Below are positions 23,401 through 37,118 of a stretch of DNA of 64,000 nucleotides, piece after piece (position 1 is the first letter of the stretch; each line of letters opens with the position of its first letter). The translations under genes and the position numbers were made by a program. Where the stretch lies: contig JAKNDB010000109.1 of NCBI GenBank assembly GCA_024305405.1, positions 1,054,001-1,118,000 on the forward strand, read 5' to 3'. A model generated the notes under the pieces. The model was not told the DNA's origin. It was given only the letters and a program-made list of their open reading frames with translations, and ran no database searches. Source of the DNA: Dirofilaria immitis (Eukaryota; Nematoda; Chromadorea; Rhabditida; Onchocercidae).

Positions 23401-26400
23401 TCCTTTTAAATTAACATTGTCCAGAACTGATGAATGCTGAAAAAATAGGATTTTTATTTGAAGGAAAAAATCGATACTACCTGAGATTAAATAAAAATCA
23501 ACTTATATCGCAAACTTTACGTCACGTAAAAGTTTTAAAACATGATAAATTTCAGTGCAAATGTGAAATTTCATTACATATATAACGAGAACTGAAAGGT
23601 AACATGGAGGGGGAATATTGATAGGTGACACCGGAAAATAGATGAGATCATAATTTTTCATGCAACATGTGGTCTATACAATCTTGTCCTCGACTTTTAT
23701 TATCTTTACACTAAAATATTTCTTGAACAACAAATATATGTGGCATAAACTGAGAAGAGAGTGTGCTTCAGAAATTTCGGTCAAGTAACACGAATCAAAC
23801 ATGTTGATCGATGCAGGGAGCAATTTCAGTAATCATCAGTCTTTTTCTCCCTTTTCCTCTCGCTCTGCATTCCATGAAATTCTACGATACACTCAGTCAT
23901 ACTAATATATGATCTTCAAAGAAAGTTTAAAATATTGGTAAATGAGACAAATGGATTAGTATCAATAGTTCTACTGATATCCGGTACAAGATATTCCATC
24001 ATATTTATTATGATAATAGGAAAATAAGCTAAAAATGATTTAAGATCGTTGTTTTATTTTCACAAATGCCATTGTTTCTTTCCAAGAAATATAGATCGAA
24101 ATCAGAAGCACAATTCATGATATGTTAATTAAATTAATTCTGCACAAGTATGATATCTAAGTCGAATACTGTAATTTTATGTTGTTGAATCAAGACAAAA
24201 CTAAGGCAATGCTAACCGATATTTTAAGACGATAAGAGGATGGAAACGGTGCAGAAAAAGTTTGTAATGATCCAATATTGTTGAATGGTTGTCGTTACTT
24301 TATACCACCGTACTTTGTGACATATTTGCTACCAAACGAAAAAAAAGAAAAGAATAACTTAACCCTTCAGTTGTTGAAGAGAATCCATGAAATGGTCCTG
24401 AAAGAGAAGAGGGAGAGAGAAAGGAGAACTTTTGGATAATCTCGGTCATATTTGGAAGAGTTCTTTCGAACACTTCTAGCGGTGACAAACGACAACGCCC
24501 TCCATGCAAGCCAATCACAACAAATCCTCCTACCCCACTCTCGACCCCCACCCACCTACCCACCCACTCTTTTAAAGGCACCTTTGGAAATGAGCCAAAC
24601 GCGCCTCGCTTACTTCAAGACTAACCAATGTGATGCAGCACTACATTCTAGTAAAGACGTAAGGTCAACTTTTAAGTGGGCGATGTTTGTGGCTTGTGGT
24701 TGTCTTAGAAGATTTTTGTTTTCTTGGATTATTTCCGGTATTTAAGATTATCTCTAGAAAGCTTTCATCCAACCAATTCTCCTTACGAAACTTTCCTGAT
24801 TCAGGAATATCTGTGGGAAGCATTTCGTCATCGGAAACTTGATTTTGAAATCTAATTCTTAAATGAATTTTCGTCTAAAAATTATTTGGTAAAATTGATG
24901 AATTAATTCTCAAAGATTCCTTTCTGCTTTTACTTAAGTCTATACGAAAGGCTATGTAATCTATTTTCTGATTATGAATTTGATGTTATCGATTTCTATC
25001 TTCTTGGTATTTTTAGTACCAACATCATATTAATGTCTTCACCTATAGTCTCGTTAACCACACTTATGTGAGATTGTTAGTCCTCCATGAAGGACTTCAT
25101 TCTACGTACAGCTGTACGGTTCCGATATGCGCTATAGGGATATTCCAGTGACCCAAATCTGAGATCATTCTGAGTAGGCATCAAATAAAAACAATAAAAT
25201 TTGAATTAATGTGTTTTGGATTCTCCTCGAAACGGAGACTGATGTCCGGAGATCGACAACCTCGCTGGAGTTCCCCAAATTCCTTACCGTGCCAAACTTC
25301 CTTTTGAATTTGTGATCCCTCAACTTTCGCAAAGTTTTGAGCTCTTTTTCTTAATTTCCGGATACATAATTTACCTGCTTTTCTGAGATAAGATTCTGTT
25401 GCTTTTGAAATTAATTCTTAACCTCATTATTTCTCGACTTTAAAGACAACCTCACACTTTTTTCTTTCTCAAATTTCTAGATTTCGCAATTGTCTGGTTT
25501 TGAATTTTTTCATCTCTCAAACTTTTTTTCGCAATTGCTTGATTTTAAGATTTTGAAATATTGTTGATTTCACTTTGTCTGCCTCTTTAATCTTTAAATC
25601 TTGACCTTTATTTGTGTGACTTCTCCCACACTCCTTTATATCTAAAGCAAATAACTATTTAACTTGAGGACATCACTCTCTTCTAAAATCCCGGATATAT
25701 TGCTCAAAATTGCTTCAAAGAAAGTTCACAGTATACAATCAAAACAAACACAGAAAGAAGCCAAGAGAAATAATGAAATTCTGAAAATATTAATACTGAA
25801 ATCACCTAAAATGGATTTGCTGATCGGGAAGAAAGATCAGATTTTCCCTAAAATCTTTTTGAATGGTTGACTCATTTCTTTACCTTCAATCCATCATAAT
25901 TTCGAAACTCATTTCTGATCAACTATTAAAATAGTGAAAGGAGAAAACCACTCCCTCCTAAATTTTTTGATTTCTGGACAGTTTATTTCTAACTTACTTC
26001 TATGATGTCATTGATTTAACACAAAGCATTATTCTCAAATCGTCTGTAAATGATTCCAAACTAAATTTCATTTAGCCCAAACGTATCGTAAGAATTGGAT
26101 TAATGAATTGATGATGAATGGGATATTTGAAATTAAGCTTTCTCCTTTTTTTTTCCTTATCAAAATTTCGTAATATCAATCAATCAATCATTCTTATTTC
26201 AACGATTGAACACTTGAAATGAAATAATGATTACAGAATAACTTAAAAAGATTATACAAATGCAATGAATATTTTAAAGAGAAAAGGAAAAAGAAAAATA
26301 AATGGAAACAAATGTTGTCTGTTGAAGATGATTGAAAGTAAAATTAAAGAAGCATACGAGAAGAGATGAGATATTGGGGCGGACAATTGAATGGGATAGC

Positions 26401-29400
26401 TCACTAATCCGACAATCCGACAAACATGTCGAAGACTTTTTCTATTTTTTTTTTCTTGCAAAATAAAGATTAATTGATTTTTCCCAGAGAATTATTCAGA
26501 TTTCTGACGGATTTAAAACTTTCAAAAAGGATAATTAACCAACGATTGAGGATTATCTATTTGAATGTTTTTGAAGAATAATTGCAGAAAGGTCGAGATA
26601 ATCGAGATTTCTGAATAGTTGCTCATAACAATGATAGATGGATTGTATCTTTTTTAGAATGCTAAATGGAGCATATATCTGTGGATGTGATAGATAAATG
26701 AAACTTCTATTGACAATATTATGGATTAATTTTCAAAAAAAAAAACGGTCAAAAATATCAGTTATCAAATCATGTCGATTCATTTATTGACTGCTGAACT
26801 ACTGATACTCCAATTATCGATACTTCAGATTATTTTATTTGTTAAGTTAATTTAATGATCGAGAAATTGCTTCCAAGAAATCTACTCTGCTATATGTTTC
26901 AACATTATTCAATTCTGATGAATTTTTGATTAAAATTTTTTCCTATTTCGATATATTAATCGACTAAAACTTTCTAAATATTATTATTCAATAATAATTA
27001 ATTTAATTATCCAAAGATTTATATTAGGAAGAAAAAAAGAATTTGATAAGATTCAGAAAAAAAAGACAATCTGGTAAAAGAAAAAACAAAATAATGGTAC
27101 GGTTTTATAAAGACTTTTTGTATTCTGTATTTGTTTATATTTTTCTTTTCTTTTTTTTTTTCTGTAAACATATGTATAAAAACTTATTTTGTTTTATTTT
27201 TATTTTTCTTTTGCTCGAATCTCTTTAAAAAAAATATATATACATATATGTACAGAGAAAAGTAAGCCATTTCTCCGGCCGCAAAATATTCGTTCGTCGT
27301 TATTTTAATGCTTATGCCGCCTTATATCCATCTATCTATCTAACTATGGACATCATTGTTATCATTGTATATTATATTGCAAAAATATTTGGTAAACAAA
27401 AAAAAGACAAGAAAAAGAAAAAAAAAAAAAACCGATCGAATCATTTCATTTCATTTTTGGTATCAAAAATGAAATAAACGTCATAATATTTTTTACGTCT
27501 TCTTCCCATAGGAAAATTCCATCTTGAAATTGAATGTTATTGAATCATCGCTCGCTTCTTTTCTATATTTCCATTTTTGTTAAATTATTTTGAAAAAAAA
27601 AAAAAATAAGAAACAGTGAAAAGTATGTGTCAACAAAATAATATTTACGTCATCTCGATGATAACTATTTTGTTTATTGTTTATGATAAAATAGCTATAA
27701 ATTAGTAATCAATAAAATTCCTTAAACAAGTTTATTTTAAAAAATTTAAAATATATTAACATATAAATAATTGATATCATGAAAAAAAAAAAAATTCACT
27801 TTTTTTTTTGTTTATTTATTTGAAAAGAATATATTGACGATATACTCAGATAATTCGTTTTATTATCACATTTGAAATAATTGATTCATGATAAAAAAAT
27901 TGAAACAGTCTATTTCGGAAAACTTCCGAAATATTGCATTTCCAATGAATGAAGTCATTCTTCGGCTGATAATATTCATCACATGATGATAAGAATTTTT
28001 GTTGCATGAAATATTTTATGCTTAATATTGACATTCTCGCTTCAGACTATGTCAAAAGTAACATTCATCAATTTTTGCAACCTGTTTGAATCATTTATTT
28101 AGTTGTGATGAATCAAAATATTTATTGAAATGCATACATAATAAGGTTTATTTATTTTTATCGATTAATAAATAAAAATGAAAAGAAAAAAAGTTTAAAT
28201 ATTTTATTAATAATTCGTTCAATTGTAGATAAATTCCAATTTATTTAATATATTCATTTTTAAGTATTTTTAAATTAAAACCTTTTGAGCTTATTTTTTT
28301 TTTGCTTTGTTCTTCCACTTTTTTCCCTCTTTTCATTTCCTTCTATTTAATTTTTGTTAGCTAGCTAATATCATTGATAAGCAAATATTGAAATAAGATG
28401 TGAGCAATCTTAGGAATAATCCTGATAATTATACCATTCAACTATAGAATAACATTTTATAGCTTTCTTCGCCTCCCGAAAACAATCATTTAAAAGAATC
28501 AGCAAAAGATATTAAATTAACATTAACATTCGAAATTTTTGATAAATGATAAGTTGAAGTGAAATGAGTAAAATATTCGTCACACTCTTATCATTTAAAA
28601 ATTAAAGAGAAAAAAAACGAAATTTTAGGTTTATAATAAATTTATACGATTTTTGCATATTAAAAGCTTTTTCCATCTAACAGTACAAAATGATTGTAAT
28701 TGTATCATTCAAATATGAAATTTATGATACCATTGAATACAACAATTTATGATACGATTCATTAATATATTCTTTTGAATATAAAATTTATATTAAAAAT
28801 GGTATATACAGGCTAATACGATTGATCTAATAAATTCAATTATTGATTGTAACAAAGATTGCTATAATATATTTTACTATATGATAGAAAGTGAAAAAAT
28901 CATATATATAAATAAAATAAAGGGAATATTTTCTTGAATATTAAATTGTAGTAATTCAATATTTTATTATCAGTTCTCCATTACATTACTTTCAATTTAT
29001 TCAATTAATAATTAAAATTTTTTTTTTTAAACTGATAAATTCGAATAAACAGAAATTCTGTTACGATGATAATTTTTTTTTTAATTTTAGATAAAAGAAA
29101 AGTTTAATTTAATAAATAATTGTCGCTTAAGAATATTTTCAATTCATTAATTTAGATAGGTAATTTAAATTGAATGATAGAATTATACAAAAATGAATAT
29201 TAGAAATGAAAGATATAATTATATTGAATAAAAAATGATTTGATAATTTTTGTTATATTTGTAATTTTGTTAACTAAATAATTGCAAAGATAAGAAAAAT
29301 TTCATAATTATGAAATTTTAAATCTTATCTTTATTATTATCATGTTAAAATCTTTTGCAACATAATTTTCAACTTTTAATTTGATAATATGATTCATTCC

Positions 29401-32400
29401 CGAATTTCTATTATTAAAAATTCAAAAAACAAAAAAAATTTCAGCATAACTTTTGTATTATCATGATATCATACTTCACAATTTAAACAAATTAATCAGA
29501 AATTTCCTGTCTTATCTATTTATTCAATAAATTTAAATGTTGATGAGCAATGAATAATAATTGCTTTTTGATATCTATCAAAAAAAGGAAATTAAATAAA
29601 TTTTTAAGAGAGAATTTTTATTTTCAACGGTTTTTTTTCCAATCATTCATTATCATTTGTATATTTTTATCATAAAATTTTTCAATTATTATAATTTTTA
29701 TCCCTTTTTTTTATACAGATTATTTTGATAAGTTAAAATTTTTGTTAACAATTTTTTTATCATTTATTGTTTCGTACGTAAACAAACTATTTTGATAAGT
29801 TAACATTTTCGTTATTTTCATAAAACAACTAGAACTTGAATAAATTATATCCTTAAAAAAGCTTAATTAATGATAATGCTGATGTTTATTGTAGCAATTA
29901 TCAATAAATGAAATGAAAGTTTAGTTAGAGAAAATAAAACAAAAAAATTAATAAATATGTGCTGATCATAGATCATAAAGTTAGTTATTACGTGATCAAT
30001 TTTTATAGATAAATTTTACGAAATATGATATCATCATGACTTTATTTATGAAACATTTGTTGATCTAATAAAAGAATATTTGGTTGAATGAATAAATATT
30101 TATTTGAAAAAAGGAATTTTTTTAAATTTTATTATTTTCAAAAATTCATATATTTGATTAATTTTAAATGCGAATGATAATAAAAGGTAAAAATAAAATT
30201 GTTAGGAAATTTTTATTTACATTTTTCATTCTATCGATTATCAATTAAAAAATCATAAATTAAAGTTGAAATTGCTGATAGCACAGATAAGAAAGTAACA
30301 CTACAGAATTTAATAATATTAATCAATTATTTATTATATGATAATAATTATTTTTGCTACTTGCCCATCAATGTTGATGTAGTCATTTTACATTTCGGAT
30401 ATTTTAGTTACGATGATTGATAAGTTTTGATAATTAGTTGATACTAATGGTAATTTTTAACATATCTATAAAATACATAATTTCTATTTATCATTGTGAT
30501 AGTAGTAGCTATCATTGTTTGTAATTTGTCATTGTCATTGTGATAGTAGTAGTTATCATTGTTTGTAATTTTAATTTTTGGCAAAATAGAAAAAGGATTC
30601 TCTTGATTAGAATTATTTTCAAGATGATTACTTTGTTATAACAAATATGCTTTTTTATCAAATTGATCATATTGATCAAATATTTTTATTTTTATTTTTT
30701 TTGAATCATTTCACCTTTCAGATGTTTTGCAAATATAGACAAATTGAAGAGCAAAAAGTCTGGTTTTTTTCGTATCAAAAAAGAAAAACAAGTATTTTTT
30801 TGAAAGAAAAAAAATGAAAATAAACTTTTCTTCTTGCATCGTTTACATACAATTCCATATAGTAAATTGTTGCCAACTTTTGGAAAATAAAATCATTTAT
30901 AAACAGCATGATAAAAATAAAAATGATAACAATTGAATTTAACTTTTAATTCCAATCACATTTGTTCTTGAAATATTGATAAGTTATCAAATCGGATTTA
31001 ACAATACAATAAGTTATTTCAATTAAATTTATTCTCATTTAATTTCTAATTTTAATTCTATAAAATTTGATTTCATCTATTGATTATGCTCATAGCAATG
31101 ATTTTCTGTTTGTATATAATACAACTGTAGTAAATAATTAATTTTTATAAGATCGATTAAATTTACCATTAATTTTTTATCTTTTATTCTTCTATTTGAA
31201 ATTTTTTTCCCATTTTAAATTCCATTTAAAATTATTTAATTATATCATTTTCAAATTAGAAATTTCATATTAATATTTGTTTGTATCGTCGTTTCTTTTT
31301 TGTAGTATTTGTTGACCAATACATTACAATAAGTATTTAAGTATTTATAGAAAAAAATTATTTCATAAAATCAGACCTAAATAGTTAATCGTTTTCGGTA
31401 TTAGCAAAAAAAAAGATGAAAAAAATTCGAGAAAAATCATTTGTCAACATTGTAATCTTACCAATAATTAATCATTTCAAAAATCGTAAAGAAAGACAGT
31501 AAATTTAATCAATGATAATGATAATAAAAGCAATTAAAATAACAAAATGATAAGAATAGTCTAATTTAAGAAAAAAATATTGCATAAAATGTTTTTTTTT
31601 CATGAAATTTCAAAAAAGTGTGAAGTATTTTAAATGATAAAATTAATTAATATTGTCATTTTTATCCATTGCATATCATGATTTGATTCATAGATTAATA
31701 TTTACTTCTTTAAATTATTTTTTGTTAATCATATCTTATCATTAAATCAATCTAAAATGCATATGAATACAAAATCACGATATCTTCTTTGAAATTTTAT
31801 GTTCATTTACTCCTATGGATAATTTTTAGCTTATCATTAAGTTCATTTCAGCATTTCTAGCTTTTTAATCTTTATTTAAACTTTCTTTTTGAAAATTATT
31901 ATTTTACCTATAGTCATGATGACAACAAATTTCAAAAAAAGGGAATGTTTGAAATTTCCGCAACGAATAGTAATTAAATTCAATTTAACTAATTCTCGAG
32001 AATCGTATCCTGGTTTTCTCGATTATGTTTCCATTTCATGGATAAGTAATGCTATGTAGACGATATTTGTTAAGCGATGATAATGTGTTTTGGATCCGGT
32101 TCCATAAGAAAGTTATTTTCATATACTAATCGTAAGAAATCCAATAACTTAATGTCATTAAATACAAAATTAAAACTGAAGATTTTCGATTTTTAATTAA
32201 CAACACATTTGATTAATTGTTGCAATCATGCACTACTGATTGATTAATGATAACATTTAATATTGTAAAATACAAAATCAAAATTTGAATATGTGATTCA
32301 TCTGATTAATTAATCAGATGTGATTAATGAATTAACTTGTATGATATGCTTGCTGATAGTATTTATTAGTTTAATATAACAAATTATCGTATAAATATAT

Positions 32401-33031
32401 CCAAATGCAACTAAGTGAAAATAATAATGAGTATAAATTAGCGCTGATTATATTAATCACCAAATGATTAGATGATGAATTCAACAAATGTTTTTAACAT
32501 AATTATATTATAATGAACAAAATTCCATTTGTAAAAATTTTTAAATTTATGAAAAAAGTAAAGAAAACAATTAAATACTTTTAAAAATTAACATTTTTAA
32601 AACAAATAAAAATATTTAAAATTTTTCTTTTTTAAAATGAATTATAATAAAAGTAAAATGTTAATAAAAATATTTTATGTAATTATTTATTCATTCAAAA
32701 AAATGTTTAATTTCTTATCATATAATCAATTAATATTATAATATTCGTTGATTAATTTATTCCTAATGTACGATAATTGAAGCAAATTTTAAAAAAATGC
32801 AAATCATTTATTATTTATTATAACGAAAGCTTGGCTTAAAAATTTAGCCTAAAAGATGTTTATAGCCAAGTAAATATAAAAAAATATATATATACTTATT
32901 TCTAATGTTAGTAAAAAATATGACAAAACTTTCATTTAAATTTTTTCTTTTTTTTACCCAAAAGTATAGAAAGATGATATAATGAAAGATTAAAAATTAT
33001 TATAATTAAATTTACTACAAATAAATATTAT
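23401..33031. other. Intergenic region between WNK 5' end and START-gene 3' end
   Basis: About 9.6 kb with no supported gene. The part from 24440 to 25340 is richer in G+C and includes a C-rich tract (24545-24565) that forms a G-quadruplex motif on the minus strand. From 25200 to 25650 there is pyrimidine-rich sequence with loosely repeated TTTCGCAATTG phrases. From 27 kb on it is very AT-rich with poly-A/T runs, palindromes (27448-27475, 29289-29329, 32299-32320) and a duplicated 37-base unit (30491-30571). Open frames here are short and unlike proteins. Confidence 0.6.
30491..30571. repeat. Direct duplication, 37-base unit at 44-base spacing
   Basis: Copies at 30491-30527 and 30535-30571 start TCATTGTGATAGTAGTAG and differ at one base. 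Intergenic. Confidence 0.85.
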
Positions 33032-34840
33032 TCATACAGCTTCACGTTTAAGTCTTTCGATCTGTTGTCGTATTGATTCGGCATCTTGCATAATTAGCAT
33101 ACTAAGTGTTGCATCCATAATTACCTTCGGTACATCAGGACTTTTGAAATCTACACACATTACATAATCAACGATTGTTTTCGTCGAATCTTTGGGATGA
33201 ATTCGAAAACGTCCACCACCAAGTACGATATGTCCGCTAAAAACCGAAAATGATATGTAGCAAATTTTAATCATAATATATTTATAATATCAGAATTGAT
33301 AATAAAAATTTTATATCGAATAAAATCATCAAACTCTTTTCAATAAAAATTTACTGAAATTAAGCTTATTTTTTTAATAAGACAAGTAATATAAATATAA
33401 GAAAAAAAAATTATTGTCAGTAATAAAATGATTAAATTAAAATATATGTCATTAATATAAGTACAAAAATAAGGCTTTTAATTTAAGAAAAAAAACGATC
33501 AAATCATATTGAACTTATTTAAATAATATAAATTTGAAAATTATATTTAATAATGAAATTATTAAATTAAAATATTTCTTCGTATTATAAGTATAAAAAT
33601 TAATAATACAAAATAAAATTTATTTCAAAGCAAAAAATGTTAAAATTACCCATAACAATATGTGTATGATTGATTCTATCAAAATTAATTATTCAAAATT
33701 TTTTATTCTAACATAACGAACCGTATTTTCTGTGGATTATATTCAAAACCTGGGAGATCAATGCTTCGCGCTGCTTCTATAATTTCATTATCAGCACGAC
33801 GAAATGTACGACACATCAAAAATTCTCGACCTTTGATAGTTGAAATGTCATTCATAGCATACTAAAATGTCATGATTTAAAATGCAAAATAAAATATACT
33901 TGTTTTTGTTTATTTTGTTATAATTTATAGATCATAAATTACTTTAATTTTACTATATCATCGATCGATCGTTTCTTAGTAATTTTTAATGAAAAAATTT
34001 ATTTTTTTTCTTTAGGATTTAAAACTTGAATTTTTTTACAAAAAATTTCAAAATATTTTGAAACATTTACATAAACAATGTCTGTGTTGGATGATAGATC
34101 AGCAATAATCTTTACACTTGAAATATTTTTATTGTAATGGATAATATCAACAAAATTTTCCCAATGTTCCACAAAAGCTTGTTGTAGCGGAAAATTAAAA
34201 ACAGTCTAAAAACGAAAAACAAAATTTGAAATAAATAAGTAATTAAAAATTGATTTTTAGAATTATTTTTCTTTTTGATTATAAAATTTATAAAATAAAT
34301 ACTTTTAGTAATATTTTTAAAAATATAAAATATATCAAATTTTCTTCGTACAATTAGTTTCTTTTTTCTTTTTTTTACAATAGAAAAATTTATACAAAAT
34401 TACTTAATTTTTTTATAAATTTTCTTTTAATTTTAATTTAATTAAAATAAAAATAAATTAACTTTTTTTTTTTTTTTTTTTAAAATTACCCTCATCGTAA
34501 AAACTTTGCCCATTTTATAACGTTTTGTATAAACAATATCATTTTTATTTGCCGATTTTGCTTCCAACCATCATGATCTTCAAAATCGGGCATATTGACA
34601 AGTTCCATCAAATCACGTAACGCTTCATTTGCTTGACGTACGCTTTCAGCATACTGAAAAAGAAAAAAAACTTTTTTAAATTTATTTTTAATATAAAATT
34701 ATTTTAGTAAAAATTTTAATAGAAAAAAAATATATGTATATGTACTTATATATATATATAGTAAAATGATAAATGTTTACTAACTTTTTTTTATCAGGAT
34801 TGTTATCGAAGGTATTTTTATAGGTTGTAGCAGAAATCAT
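33032..34840 (-). CDS. START-domain (StAR-related) lipid transfer protein, five exons
   Basis: START domains bind a single lipid or sterol in a deep pocket and move it between membranes. Exons: 34840-34785, 34653-34490, 34205-34071, 33861-33722 and 33236-33032 (TGA at 33032). The product is about 233 aa, so the START fold makes up nearly the whole protein. Order of motifs: MISATTYKNTFDNNPD; DFEDHDGWK then VYTKRYKMGKVFTMR; FVEHWENFVDIIHYNK; DIVYYAMNDISTIKGREFLM (position of the conserved R-D/E-F in STARD3-type domains); GHIVLGGGRFRIHPKDSTKT; DYVMCVDFKSPDVPKVIMD; and a C-terminal helix ESIRQQIERLKREAV. No membrane anchor or clear signal peptide is seen, so a soluble, cytosolic protein is likely. 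Two one-base gaps (34785-34792 and 34556-34559, both T runs) break the printed frame. The closest subfamily looks STARD3/StAR-like, but I am not sure of it. Confidence 0.82.
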
Positions 34841-35735
34841 TTATAACCTATATAATGATAAAGATTAGAATTAAATTTAATTAATTTTAAATGTTTAGTA
34901 ATTATTCATATTTTCTTGATAATATTATTATCGAATATTTGTCATGCAAAATTATTCATTTTATTGTTTCATAAACTTTTTTACCATAATTAAATATGAA
35001 TTTTAAATAAAATGGCATCATTTAAATATGCCATAAATATATATTAAGCATAACGATAATTAAATTTTTTTTTTTCAATTTATCAATCATATCATATCAC
35101 ATGGCGTAAATTTGTACGAGAAAAAACGAACATATAAAGCAATCATAAATAAAATGTTGAACTATGACCTAAAAAAAACGAATAAAACGATGGAATCAAA
35201 TAAAATTTGTATGATTATTTAAAAAAAAAAAAACACACACACACACACAAAGAATGATATACTGATTAAATAATATTTTGTTTTTGATAACATAATACTA
35301 TATCATTTAACTGTAAAAAACGAATATTTATTTAGTACTTGTAATGATTAATATTGATAATAAGAATTTTCAAAACTACGATTAATATTGAATTTCTAAT
35401 AATGCAATTTCAAATTTAAACGAAATCGTTTTAACGAAATTAAAAAATAAATTGATAATTGAATAATTCAAAAAAATCTAAAGAAAAAATTCGATACAAA
35501 TAAGGGACGAAATAAAAATATCATTTTATTAAATATTATTGATTTTCAATAGATGAGGAAAAAGTTAAATTTAAACTTTTCACATTAAACTTTTCACATT
35601 TGTTCTTTAAAGTAAAAGCAAAATAAATGCTGAAGATCGATATAAAAAGAAAAACGAATTCTTAAATCACTATCATCATTTTTATCATTATGATTATTAT
35701 CAGCATTAGTACCAGCATTGTATTATTCTACTGTT

Positions 35736-35736
35736 A

Positions 35737-35801
<65 letters not shown>

Positions 35802-35820
35802 GTTATTATTGTTATTGTTA
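35736..35820. repeat. (ATT)n microsatellite
   Basis: More than twenty ATT units with a few GTT variants at the 3' end. Intergenic, between the START and GPCR genes. Confidence 0.92.
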
Positions 35821-36004
35821 CTGATTATTTAAAGCTACATCATCAACATAAGATAGTAATAATAATCAATTCTGAAATTGAGAAAATATAAACTGAAATT
35901 CAGATAATAATGATAAACTTCTTAGCGATTGGTTGCAAAAATTTAATAAATTCTTTCAGTGGAAAAAATTTGCCTTCTGGAAAAGAAGGCAAGAAGGTAG
36001 TTGA

Positions 36005-36210
36005 TCAATTTCTGGTACTGCTGATAATGATAATGATAACGGTATATTAAGTGAAAAAGAGGACATCAGTTTCCGGTATTGACGACGATTATAATGATGA
36101 CAATTGCATATTTAGTGAGAACGGAAACGTCAGTTTTCCGGTATAAATAATGATAACAATAGTAATAACGACATACGTAATAAAAAAGAGGATATTAGTT
36201 TCCGGTTGAG
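36005..36210. repeat. Degenerate minisatellite, unit about 62-67 bp
   Basis: The phrase CAGTTTCCGGTA or a close variant returns at about 36009, 36070, 36132 and 36199, each followed by a GATAATGATAA-like stretch and then a GTGAAAAAGAGGA-like stretch. The units have diverged but keep the same order of phrases, so this is an old tandem array of three to four copies. Confidence 0.65.
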
Positions 36211-37072
36211 ATGATAATAATAATGATAACAACAGATCTAGTAAAAAAAGAAGAAAAGAATTTTAATACTAGTAATGATAAAAGAACAGCATAATGTTAA
36301 ATTTATTTACCGGAATTAATTACAGTATCTTACAATATACTTTTGAATATCCATATTTTAGGTGAATAAATTTGTAATATTCATGACCTGAAGAATTCCT
36401 TATTACTTCTAAGATAATTTGTAAATTTCCATCTTAACGAATCAGGTCTTAAAAATCCTAATAAAAGGAAAAAATATAATAGCTCATATTTCTAAACATG
36501 CACTTGTATCACGCTCACAATAATATATTGCAATTAAAATATCCAAGTTGTTAATGCAGGATAAATATTTCTAGTTTTTCAACGAACGAATAAACTTGTT
36601 TATTTTCCCTTTCCTTTTATTACCTGATATTGCCTCTGAAAATTTCTCATCTTACTTTCATTGTTATTTCTAATATGAAAATTTAATAAGATTTAATTGA
36701 AAATTGAAACAAACATTCATAAGCAAATTTTTTCAACAAAAAAAAAGGAAAAATTAATAAAAGATAATGTTAAGTTTATTTATTGGAATTAATAATGATA
36801 AAAATTAAAATCAAATTAATCAGTTCTTTACTTAAAATATCCTTTCTATTAATAGTTTTTAAATAAATTAAAATTATGTAATTTCATTTATTTTGTTTGT
36901 CTCTTTCAACTTCATTTTTTCCTCTCTAATTAATCAATTAATTGGAATTTATTTATCAAATATTAAAAGCAAAAAATTCATTTCTAAAATAAAAAATAAA
37001 ATTGTATAAAAATGTTATATTAAAAATTATACGCATCTCAAAAATATTACAATTATGTTACACTAAACTAGT

Positions 37073-37118
37073 AATATATATATATATATATATGATATGA
37101 TATGATATGATATGATAA
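37073..37118. repeat. (TA)n followed by (GATAT)n
   Basis: About ten TA units run directly into five GATAT units. Simple repeat, intergenic. Confidence 0.88.

Noticed and set aside
24300..24745. Overlapping frames on both strands over the C-rich tract
   Set aside because: They exist because G+C content is locally higher and stops are rarer. No homology or splice sites; better explained as non-coding upstream sequence.
25020..25340. GC-richer patch considered as a tRNA or other structured RNA
   Set aside because: No cloverleaf, no A/B box pair and no long stem could be drawn by eye.
23282..33031. Wolbachia-derived or viral insertion, common in filarial genomes
   Set aside because: No bacterial-type long open frame, no recognisable bacterial or viral protein and no sharp composition border was seen.
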